DNA of 5,034 nt from Thermoplasmata archaeon (GTDB taxonomy: Archaea > Thermoplasmatota > Thermoplasmata > UBA10834), in contig JALHSX010000281.1 in the NCBI GenBank assembly GCA_022865445.1, forward strand, positions 1-5,034, read 5' to 3'. The position numbers and the translations under genes are program-made. This document shows positions 1 to 4,137 of the stretch, in pieces. The first letter of the stretch is position 1. Each line of letters opens with the position of its first letter. The notes beneath the pieces are model-generated. The model was not told the DNA's origin. It was given only the letters and a program-made list of their open reading frames with translations, and made no database searches.

Positions 1-495
1 CTATTCTCTGGTCCAGATGTCGTCGGGGATTTCGTCGTAGACGTTGTCCGCGCCACCTGGGCCCATGTCGATACCCTTTCTTCCGGAGATGAGCTCGTGT
101 ATGCGCTCCTTGCGGAACATCCAGTAGTGGATCCTCCACTCGCGGCCGTCGTATAGGGTCGTCTCCTCTCGCTCTGTCATGAGTATGCCCGCATCCTCGA
201 GCATGTAGAATGCGTCCCGGTCCTCGGGTTCGAGCACGTTATCGATGATCCGCTCGCTGTACCCGAAGAAGTTCATCACATGTTGCGCCATCGCGCGTGC
301 CTCCTCCTCGGGCATGCCCGCCTTGTCGATGCTGTTCTTGATGGCCTTGGTCAGGTGCTCGACGGTCAAGGTCGAGCCAACGGTCTCCCCGTCGGACTTC
401 TTCAGCTTTGTTAGAACGTTCAGATTTTCCCGGCTGCCCTTCACAACAACACAACCCCCCACAATCTGCACGACAAAAGCTTGTTTTCGCAACAT
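1..495 (-). CDS. Small conserved archaeal protein, DUF6015-like, possible winged helix
   Basis: The 164-residue protein has no assigned biochemical role. From memory it resembles the DUF6015 family of Thermoplasmata; this is recognition, not a search result. Residues about 44-130 look like the conserved core: a helical segment (TVEHLTKAIKNSIDKAG, 44-60), a second helix, then FFGYSERIIDNVLEPEDRDA and a stretch around YMLEDAGILMTEREET followed by WRIHYWMFRK. That last part reads like a recognition helix plus beta wing, so DNA binding or a role as a small adaptor is conceivable, but this is inference. The C-terminal 25 residues are acidic and Gly/Pro-rich, probably disordered. The ATG at 495 is chosen because a TATA box at 514-522 predicts transcription starting almost exactly there. 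The first ~42 residues look less conserved, and a TTG at 367-369 could be the true start. It is divergent from the thiamine-binding gene. No signal peptide or membrane segment is seen. Confidence 0.8.
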   Translation of the reverse strand: MLRKQAFVVQIVGGCVVVKGSRENLNVLTKLKKSDGETVGSTLTVEHLTKAIKNSIDKAGMPEEEARAMAQHVMNFFGYSERIIDNVLEPEDRDAFYMLEDAGILMTEREETTLYDGREWRIHYWMFRKERIHELISGRKGIDMGPGGADNVYDEIPDDIWTRE

Positions 496-512
496 TCATC
501 TAGCAAGTCATC

Positions 513-523
513 GTATAAATATG
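513..523 (-). promoter_or_regulatory. TATA box, promoter of the DUF6015-like gene
   Basis: Read on the minus strand this is ATATTTATA, a good archaeal TATA element, preceded by the purine-rich GCGAAC that could serve as a BRE (TFB site). Its centre (about 518) is 23 bases from the ATG at 495, so the mRNA would be leaderless or nearly so. The element is close to symmetric, and in the plus direction (TATAAATAT) it could also drive the thiamine-binding gene with a leader of about 70 bases. The bases on its other side look less like a BRE, so the minus direction is favoured. Confidence 0.6.
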
Positions 524-539
524 TTCGCCAATAGCAAAT

Positions 540-560
540 GCAGCAGTAGAAACATGCTGC
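540..560. repeat. Inverted repeat 1 in the divergent promoter region
   Basis: GCAGCA (540-545) and TGCTGC (555-560) are a perfect 6-bp inverted repeat with a 9-base spacer. It lies between the TATA box at 514-522 and the next inverted repeat at 565-585. It could be a regulator binding site or, if transcription of the thiamine-binding gene begins upstream of it, a leader hairpin. Confidence 0.45.
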
Positions 561-564
561 GTTT

Positions 565-585
565 CCACTGGAAATAAGCCAGTGG
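565..585. repeat. Inverted repeat 2, flanking an AT-rich core upstream of the thiamine-binding gene
   Basis: CCACTGG (565-571) and CCAGTGG (579-585) form a perfect 7-bp inverted repeat around AAATAAG. The AT-rich core (572-577) is the best plus-strand TATA candidate close to the thiamine-binding gene and would place the transcription start near 600, just upstream of the start codon. A dimeric regulator bound to the two arms would sit directly over TATA, which is how many archaeal repressors act. That role is inferred from position only. Confidence 0.5.
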
Positions 586-605
586 GCAGACGGACAGAAG
601 TGTAC

Positions 606-612
606 GGTGGTC
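606..612 (+). promoter_or_regulatory. Shine-Dalgarno-like site deciding the start at 619
   Basis: GGTGGTC differs by one base from the GGTGATC part of the archaeal anti-SD complement and ends six bases before the ATG at 619. It overlaps the in-frame GTG at 607. This favours 619 over 607 as the translation start. Confidence 0.45.
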
Positions 613-618
613 GATTAT

Positions 619-924
619 ATGTTGGTCGAATTCAGCGTCGTCCCATTGGGGGTTGGAGAGAGTGTAAGCCAGTATGTTGCGGAATGCATGAAGATAGTCG
701 AGGATTCCAGCCTCAGCTACAAGATCAACCCGATGGGAACGGTCGTCGAGGGTGAATACGACGAGGTCATGGCGCTCGTCAAGAGTTGTCACATGAGGAT
801 CTTCGAGCTGTGCCCCAGGGTAATCACGACCGTCAAGATCGACGACAGGAGAGGGGCGAAGGGCATGATCGACGGGAAGATACTCTCAGTTGAGGAGAAA
901 CTGGGAAAGAAACTCAAAAAATGA
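619..924 (+). CDS. MTH1187 / YkoF-type thiamine-binding protein (UPF0045, DUF77)
   Basis: The 101-residue protein matches the UPF0045/DUF77 family (archaeal MTH1187, Bacillus YqgV), which folds like a ferredoxin-type domain, forms oligomers, and in related proteins binds thiamine or its hydroxymethylpyrimidine moiety. Visible family signatures are the N-terminal strand VEFSVVPLG (3-11), GESVSQYVAECMKIVE (13-28), the highly typical YKINPMGTVVEGEYDEVM (34-51), and the C-terminal TTVKIDDRRG (70-79) with the Lys-rich end EEKLGKKLKK. Length is typical for the family. The ATG at 619 is preferred to the in-frame GTG at 607 because family members usually begin M-x-VEFS and because of the Shine-Dalgarno-like bases at 606-612. 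It is cytosolic, with no signal peptide. It is divergent from the DUF6015-like gene and convergent with the membrane protein gene. No TPP riboswitch signature was found upstream. The ligand in this organism is inferred. Confidence 0.92.
   Translation: MLVEFSVVPLGVGESVSQYVAECMKIVEDSSLSYKINPMGTVVEGEYDEVMALVKSCHMRIFELCPRVITTVKIDDRRGAKGMIDGKILSVEEKLGKKLKK
916..921 (-). terminator. T-tract, possible terminator of the membrane protein gene
   Basis: On the minus strand this is a run of six T, starting 40 bases past the stop codon of the membrane protein gene. Archaeal RNA polymerase terminates on such T-tracts without needing a hairpin. It overlaps the last codons of the convergent thiamine-binding gene. 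A weaker TTTT at 930-933 could serve the plus strand. Confidence 0.35.
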
Positions 925-960
925 AAGGGTTTTGTTCGCTCACCGTCTTCGAGTTCAGAT

Positions 961-1374
961 TCAGATTGAGCCGTAGCCAGATAGGTCGATGCCGATCACT
1001 GACCAGAACCCAGACCAGAATCCGATGAAGATGAGAAGCAGCACGGCGCCCAGGATGAGGAACACCCTGACCCACTTCTCCATGTCGTGTCTGACTAGCC
1101 CAGCCAATAGCATCGAGCCCGTCAGGACCAGCATGCCGAAGGACTTGACTATCATTCCCCAGTCACGTCCGTCGGATGTGTTAGCCGTTCCCCACATAAG
1201 CGACCCGAGCCAGATCAGAAGCAAGCCAATTCCGAAGAATATGGCCAGCATCATATCGGACAGAAACATTGTTTTCAATGTCTCTGCGGTCGATTTTTGC
1301 GGCATTTGATAGACTGGCTGATACATCTGGTACGGACCCTGTTGCATTGGCCCTTGTGTTTGTCCAGAAACCAT
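961..1374 (-). CDS. Hypothetical membrane protein, three predicted transmembrane helices
   Basis: I do not recognise the family. The 137-residue protein starts with about 27 soluble residues rich in Gln, Pro, Tyr and Met (repeated QMYQP / YQMPQ-like pieces). Three hydrophobic helices follow at about 42-60, 77-94 and 101-121. Between helices 1 and 2 is a polar loop (ANTSDGRDWG); between 2 and 3 is a charged loop (RHDMEKW). The C-terminus is short and Gly/aromatic-rich. The low-complexity N-terminal segment resembles those of small archaeal membrane proteins that act as scaffolds or interaction modules, but no function can be assigned. The ATG at 1374 is chosen because GGAAGGGAT lies just upstream at correct spacing; an in-frame ATG at 1389 would add five residues and overlaps that site. 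It has its own TATA box and is convergent with the thiamine-binding gene 36 bases away, so it is probably monocistronic. Confidence 0.75.
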   Translation of the reverse strand: MVSGQTQGPMQQGPYQMYQPVYQMPQKSTAETLKTMFLSDMMLAIFFGIGLLLIWLGSLMWGTANTSDGRDWGMIVKSFGMLVLTGSMLLAGLVRHDMEKWVRVFLILGAVLLLIFIGFWSGFWSVIGIDLSGYGSI

Positions 1375-1379
1375 TTTTA

Positions 1380-1388
1380 TCCCTTCCA
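1380..1388 (-). promoter_or_regulatory. Shine-Dalgarno site of the membrane protein gene
   Basis: On the minus strand GGAAGGGAT sits five bases before the ATG at 1374. Just upstream CCATT (1396-1400 read on minus) and AATGG (1386-1390) are complementary with a 5-base loop, so the leader could form a small hairpin next to the ribosome site. The site argues for 1374 rather than 1389 as start. Confidence 0.45.
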
Positions 1389-1404
1389 TTTCGATAATGG
1401 ACTC

Positions 1405-1417
1405 GATATGTAATATC
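1405..1417. repeat. Short palindrome at the predicted transcription start of the membrane protein gene
   Basis: GATAT-GTA-ATATC is a perfect 5-bp inverted repeat with a 3-base spacer. The TATA box at 1430-1438 would place the transcription start near 1408, inside this palindrome. It could be an operator, but at this length in AT-rich sequence it could also be chance. Confidence 0.3.
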
Positions 1418-1429
1418 CTTTTCGGATGG

Positions 1430-1438
1430 GGTATTTAA
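1430..1438 (-). promoter_or_regulatory. TATA box of the membrane protein gene
   Basis: The minus strand reads CTTAAATACC. It would start transcription near 1408, giving a leader of about 34 bases to the ATG at 1374, long enough to hold the Shine-Dalgarno site at 1380-1388. The nine bases TTAAATACC recur exactly in the promoter at 1714-1722, which supports both being real and both facing left. Confidence 0.6.
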
Positions 1439-1448
1439 GCCAGGACTC

Positions 1449-1463
1449 GTGTCAGCATGACAC
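1449..1463. repeat. Perfect palindrome GTGTCA-GCA-TGACAC upstream of a TATA box
   Basis: GTGTCA (1449-1454) and TGACAC (1458-1463) form a perfect 6-bp inverted repeat with a 3-base spacer. The 15-base site ends 10 bases upstream of the TATA box at 1430-1438, in minus orientation. That is where an activator that recruits TFB/TBP, or a repressor blocking the BRE, would bind. The symmetry is seen; the regulatory role is inferred. Confidence 0.45.
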
Positions 1464-1522
1464 TACCAGAGCGAAATGTCGCATGCTGCAACTACTAGAA
1501 TGGGGTTGGAACGCGGGCGCAA

Positions 1523-1672
1523 TCAGTGTGTCACTGCTGGCTCGTCGTTCTCGTCCTGATTGTGGCGTTTCTTGACGACTACGAGCCTACACTTCTTGAC
1601 TCGGGCGACTACCGGCTTTCCTAATTGGACTTCCAAGGGACTTCCCTCTAACGGAACACTCGCTCGCTCCAC
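1523..1672 (-). CDS. Possible small ORF, 49 codons, basic core with acidic tail
   Basis: Between the carbonic-anhydrase-like gene and the membrane protein gene an open minus-strand frame runs from a GTG at 1670-1672 to a TGA at 1523-1525. The predicted product has a basic, valine-rich middle (GKPVVARVKKCRLVVVKKRH, residues 18-37) and an acidic end (QDENDEPAVTH). The middle contains two similar pieces, VVARVKK and VVVKKR, and could form a basic beta-hairpin. A TATA box at 1714-1722 predicts transcription from about 1693, so a leader of about 20 bases. No strong Shine-Dalgarno precedes the GTG; GAGGG lies upstream of an in-frame TTG at 1634-1636, which would give 37 residues. The opposite strand is also open in the mirrored register (1526-1624), so coding is not certain. 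I do not recognise the family. It could instead be a noncoding RNA from the same promoter. Confidence 0.35.
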   Translation of the reverse strand: MERASVPLEGSPLEVQLGKPVVARVKKCRLVVVKKRHNQDENDEPAVTH

Positions 1673-1713
1673 CCTGCGGTCTGCGTCCCTCTGCCGGATA
1701 TCATGTGACTGAT

Positions 1714-1722
1714 GGTATTTAA
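1714..1722 (-). promoter_or_regulatory. TATA box facing left, in front of the small ORF
   Basis: The minus strand reads TTTTAAATACC, sharing nine identical bases with the TATA box of the membrane protein gene. It predicts a transcription start near 1693. A strong promoter in a gap with no annotated gene implies a small transcript, either the 1523-1672 ORF or a noncoding RNA. The plus-strand reading (TATTTAAAA) is also AT-rich, so direction is not proven. Confidence 0.5.
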
Positions 1723-1767
1723 AACAGGTGCTGCAGTCTTGTACATCAATGTGGCCAGTCTAGGTCA

Positions 1768-1783
1768 GCTGCTAGGCCGCAGC
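1768..1783 (-). terminator. Stem-loop just after the carbonic-anhydrase-like gene
   Basis: GCTGC (1768-1772) and GCAGC (1779-1783) are perfectly complementary with a 6-base loop. The stem begins three bases past the stop codon at 1787. No T-run follows immediately; the first is the TTTT within the TATA region at about 1720. It may protect the 3' end rather than terminate. Confidence 0.25.
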
Positions 1784-1786
1784 GTC

Positions 1787-2299
1787 TCAGCTCTGGGCCC
1801 TGTATCTCGCGGCCTTCTCCTCAAGGATCATCAACTCGTCGCGGAGCCACTTGAGGTCAGCTTGAGTTGTTGCCCTCGTCACCCTCGCCGGGACGCCCAT
1901 CACGAACGAATCGGGCGGTATCTTCGTGCCCGGTGTGACAAGGCTGCCTGCTGCGAGCACTGACCTCTCGCCTATCGACACTCCGTCGAGCACTATCGAA
2001 CCGATGCCAATCAGGCACTCGTCCCCGATTCTGCACCCGTGCAGTACCGCAGAGTGTGACACGATGCAATGGTCCCCGACGGTTACAGGTCTCCCCTTTG
2101 GTGCCTCGGCAAACGCAGTGTCCATGATGGCGGAGCCTCGTCCGATTTCGACGCTCGCGTCATCCGCTCTCAGGACGACGCCCGGCCACACACTGGCCTT
2201 GTCGTGCAGCTTCACTTCACCGATCACGACTGCCGACTCATCAACGAAGACATCGGCTCCTAGGGAAGGTTTCTTGTCCCCGTATCTGCGGAGAACCAT
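1787..2299 (-). CDS. Gamma-carbonic-anhydrase-like left-handed beta-helix protein with altered metal site
   Basis: The 170-residue protein belongs to the gamma-carbonic anhydrase / YrdA-PaaY family of hexapeptide-repeat proteins, which form trimers with a zinc or iron site at subunit interfaces. The length is typical. Repeats run from about residue 12 to 140 (VIGEVKLHDKASVWPGVVLR, VEIGRGSAI, PVTVGDHCIV, CRIGDECLIG, VSIGERSVLAAGSLV), followed by MGVPAR and a C-terminal helix (147-168). Arg44 and Asp46 of the VLRxD motif, and two metal histidines, His82 (VSH) and His87 (LHGC), are present. The usual TNIQDG...H segment reads SAIMDT...E instead, so the expected Asn57, Gln59 and His65 are Ala, Met and Glu. 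Carbonic anhydrase activity is therefore doubtful; Glu65 might still bind metal. The ATG at 2299 suits the TATA box at 2324-2332 (leaderless). It is divergent from the histidine kinase gene. Acyltransferase relatives with the same fold are an alternative, but the motif order fits gamma-CA best. Confidence 0.88.
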   Translation of the reverse strand: MVLRRYGDKKPSLGADVFVDESAVVIGEVKLHDKASVWPGVVLRADDASVEIGRGSAIMDTAFAEAPKGRPVTVGDHCIVSHSAVLHGCRIGDECLIGIGSIVLDGVSIGERSVLAAGSLVTPGTKIPPDSFVMGVPARVTRATTQADLKWLRDELMILEEKAARYRAQS

Positions 2300-2323
2300 G
2301 CCCCCCGAATCGCAGCCTATGCC

Positions 2324-2332
2324 AATATAACT
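2324..2332 (-). promoter_or_regulatory. TATA box of the carbonic-anhydrase-like gene
   Basis: The minus strand reads AGTTATATT. Its centre lies about 29 bases from the ATG at 2299, so transcription should begin within a few bases of the start codon. No Shine-Dalgarno is present between the two, only a G-run, which fits leaderless translation. Confidence 0.5.
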
Positions 2333-2370
2333 TTCATGACACAGGCCCGCTCGACTTTGCGGACGAACAG

Positions 2371-2378
2371 CTTATCTA
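2371..2378 (+). promoter_or_regulatory. Weak TATA-like candidate for the histidine kinase gene
   Basis: CTTATCTA is the best TATA-like stretch on the plus strand of the 152-base divergent region. It would start transcription near 2400 and give a leader of about 50 bases, which fits the use of a Shine-Dalgarno at 2437-2441. The match is imperfect. Confidence 0.3.
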
Positions 2379-2436
2379 CCGTGAATACTGTTTCTGCGAT
2401 AACACAACGCCAACGCCGAGCGAGATTCTCCCCCCC

Positions 2437-2441
2437 GGAGG
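2437..2441 (+). promoter_or_regulatory. Shine-Dalgarno GGAGG of the histidine kinase gene
   Basis: A perfect GGAGG lies ten bases before the ATG at 2452 and fixes that start. It directly follows a run of seven C (2430-2436). The canonical ribosome site contrasts with the leaderless-looking neighbours. Confidence 0.65.
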
Positions 2442-2451
2442 CCCCTCATCG

Positions 2452-4104
2452 ATGGACGAAGATAAGCGGAGAGAGCATTTCTATGACACGGTCGCCAGAC
2501 TGGTCTCCAAGATACGGCTGACGTTGAATCCATCCGATGCGTTCGGCGTCATCTCCGACGAGGTCCGCGAGCTGACGGGAGCCAGCTACGCAGTCGTATT
2601 CTTGGTCGACGAAGACTCGCAGTATGTCAGAGCTGCGGGCATCTCTGGAGTAGATGCCTCGAAGATTGGCGCACTTCCGACTGTCCACATAGACGAGGCA
2701 TTCAGGAGAAGTGTTGCTGGCAGGAGCGGGAGTGCCCCCCTTCGCTATGACACTCTGGAAAGTATGCCTGAGGTGGTCAAGCCTCTCGCGAAGGCGGTCG
2801 AAGCGGCTTCAGCCCTCGTCTGTCCCATCATCCTTAGGGGCGAGTTCCAAGGCTATATTGCGGTTGCCAATAGAAGCGATAGTCCGGGATTCTCTGCTGA
2901 TGCCGAGGAAATCCTTCCTTCGATTGCGGGCGCCGTTGGCATTCTTCTGGAAAACCTGAGAATGAACATCCGGCTGGAAGCGGCGAAACAGCAGACTGAC
3001 AGGATTCTCACGCATGCGCCAATCGGCATCTTCATATGCGACCAGAAGGGCATCTTCAAGTCAGTGAACCGACAGATGCTTCTCATCTTGGATAGGGAGT
3101 CTGAGGGGGAACTGATCGGCACCAGCGTGTTCGAACTCCCACTGATTGCAAGATCCGGCCTCGACGCATTGCTGATGCAGGGGATGGAGGGTCACGACGG
3201 AGAGAAGGCGGACGTTCATGTCGTTGCCAGATCGGACAAGGCGCTGTATCTTCACGTGAAAGTGACATCATTGAAGTCCGAGCGTGGCGATATCGACGCC
3301 ATTCTATTCGTTGCCATGGACGTCACATCGAAGATAAGACTCCAGAACCAGCTAGAGAGGTCATACGAGAAACTCACTCAGACCTATCAGGAGCTCGAGC
3401 GCGTCACCAAGATGAAGACGCAGTTCATAGACGTCGTGTCCCACGAGCTCAGGACCCCGCTGACCGTCATGAGAGGCTACATCGACCTGGTTGAGTCCGA
3501 GTACTCGTCCAAGCTCGACCCCAAGTTCTCTTCGCGCTTGAAGATCATCAAGACCAACACGGACAAGCTCTACGCTCTCGTCGAGAACATGCTCGACGTT
3601 AGCAGGCTCGAGAAGGGCTCTCTCCAGATACACCTAGAGCCCTTACGGATAGATGCCATCCTCGAGGAGATCATCCAGACACGAGTGCATGATGCCGAGG
3701 AGAAGAAACAGTCGCTGACCCTTGAGGTCGAGGGCAGACTGCCGCTGATCATGGCCGATCGCCGTCGGATCAAAGACGTGTTCAACAGCCTCGTTGACAA
3801 CGCGATCAAGTACACCCAGGATGGCGGGCGCATCCAGGTCAGCTCAAGGGACGAGGGCAGGATGATACACGTGTGGGTCAAGGACAACGGCGTCGGGATC
3901 CCGCTCGAAAACCTCGGCAAGATATTCGACCGATTCCACATAGTAGCCAGCAACGATCTCTCTCACCAGGTCAACAGGCTTGGTCTGGGGCTTCCGATAG
4001 CTAAGGGTATCGTTGAAGCTCATGGCGGCAGGGTATGGGTCGAGAGCCAGGTGGGGAAGGGCAGCGTGTTCCACGTGGACCTCCCGAAGGAACAGCCTAA
4101 GTAG
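2452..4104 (+). CDS. Soluble GAF-PAS sensor histidine kinase
   Basis: The 550-residue cytosolic protein should autophosphorylate on a histidine and pass the phosphate to a response regulator. Domains in order: GAF at about 12-168 (TGASYAVVFLVDEDSQYVR, CPIILRGEFQGYIAVANR); PAS at about 183-296 (HAPIGIFICDQKGIFKSVNR, LFVAMDVTSK); a coiled coil at about 297-325 (LERSYEKLTQTYQELERV); HisKA at about 322-388 with the phospho-acceptor His331 in SHELRTPLT; and a HATPase domain at about 435-546. The ATPase shows the N-box with Asn445 and Asn450, G1 DNGVG (478-482), F-box Phe492/Phe495, and G2 GLGL (511-514). All key residues are intact. There is no transmembrane helix, so the signal is cytosolic, bound by GAF or PAS; neither shows an obvious heme Cys or His signature that I can assign. 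The start at 2452 has a perfect GGAGG upstream. No response regulator is encoded nearby, so it is an orphan here. The transporter gene follows after 33 bases. Confidence 0.95.
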   Translation: MDEDKRREHFYDTVARLVSKIRLTLNPSDAFGVISDEVRELTGASYAVVFLVDEDSQYVRAAGISGVDASKIGALPTVHIDEAFRRSVAGRSGSAPLRYDTLESMPEVVKPLAKAVEAASALVCPIILRGEFQGYIAVANRSDSPGFSADAEEILPSIAGAVGILLENLRMNIRLEAAKQQTDRILTHAPIGIFICDQKGIFKSVNRQMLLILDRESEGELIGTSVFELPLIARSGLDALLMQGMEGHDGEKADVHVVARSDKALYLHVKVTSLKSERGDIDAILFVAMDVTSKIRLQNQLERSYEKLTQTYQELERVTKMKTQFIDVVSHELRTPLTVMRGYIDLVESEYSSKLDPKFSSRLKIIKTNTDKLYALVENMLDVSRLEKGSLQIHLEPLRIDAILEEIIQTRVHDAEEKKQSLTLEVEGRLPLIMADRRRIKDVFNSLVDNAIKYTQDGGRIQVSSRDEGRMIHVWVKDNGVGIPLENLGKIFDRFHIVASNDLSHQVNRLGLGLPIAKGIVEAHGGRVWVESQVGKGSVFHVDLPKEQPK

Positions 4105-4106
4105 GA

Positions 4107-4115
4107 TTCTAATAT
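4107..4115 (+). promoter_or_regulatory. TATA-like box of the transporter gene
   Basis: TTCTAATAT begins two bases past the kinase stop codon, and its centre is 26 bases before the ATG at 4138, so transcription would start at the ATG (leaderless). No Shine-Dalgarno lies in the 33-base gap. This suggests the transporter has its own promoter even though it follows the kinase closely; read-through is also possible. Confidence 0.45.
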
Positions 4116-4137
4116 CACCGCGCAATCTACGGGCCTG

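Larger units (their letters stand above)
1393..1786. other. About 400-base stretch without a large gene
   Basis: This gap holds the promoter and palindromes of the membrane protein gene (to about 1463), a candidate small ORF with its own TATA box (1523-1722), and a short stem-loop just past the carbonic-anhydrase-like gene (1768-1783). No tRNA cloverleaf, CRISPR repeat or insertion-sequence end is visible. Complementary pieces CAATCAG (1520-1526) and CTGATTG (1556-1562), and the overlapping CAGTG-TGT-CACTG (1524-1536), could form alternative hairpins over the end of the small ORF. Confidence 0.6.

Noticed and set aside
540..618. TPP riboswitch in the leader of the thiamine-binding gene
   Set aside because: The conserved CUGAGA and other TPP core elements are absent, and the hairpin arms are too short and simple.
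508..792. Minus-strand 94-codon open frame overlapping the thiamine-binding gene
   Set aside because: It lies antisense to a confidently recognised gene and its product shows no family pattern.
989..1309. Plus-strand 106-codon open frame opposite the membrane protein
   Set aside because: The minus-strand frame has a promoter, a ribosome site and coherent membrane helices; the plus-strand product looks random.
1526..1624. Plus-strand 32-codon small ORF with GTG start
   Set aside because: No TATA box or ribosome site precedes it and a stop lies shortly upstream; the minus-strand frame has the better promoter context.
1390..1786. tRNA or other standard RNA gene in the long gap
   Set aside because: No T-loop GGTTCRA-type box with a matching acceptor stem was found on either strand.
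1712..1963. Plus-strand 83-codon open frame starting near the TATA box at 1716
   Set aside because: Most of it is antisense to the carbonic-anhydrase-like gene, and its start codon overlaps the TATA element itself, so it could not be transcribed from it.
1787..2299. Serine or sugar O-acetyltransferase of the hexapeptide family
   Set aside because: The VLRxD, VSHxAxLHGC and MGVPAR motifs in this order and the 170-residue length point to the gamma-CA/YrdA branch instead.
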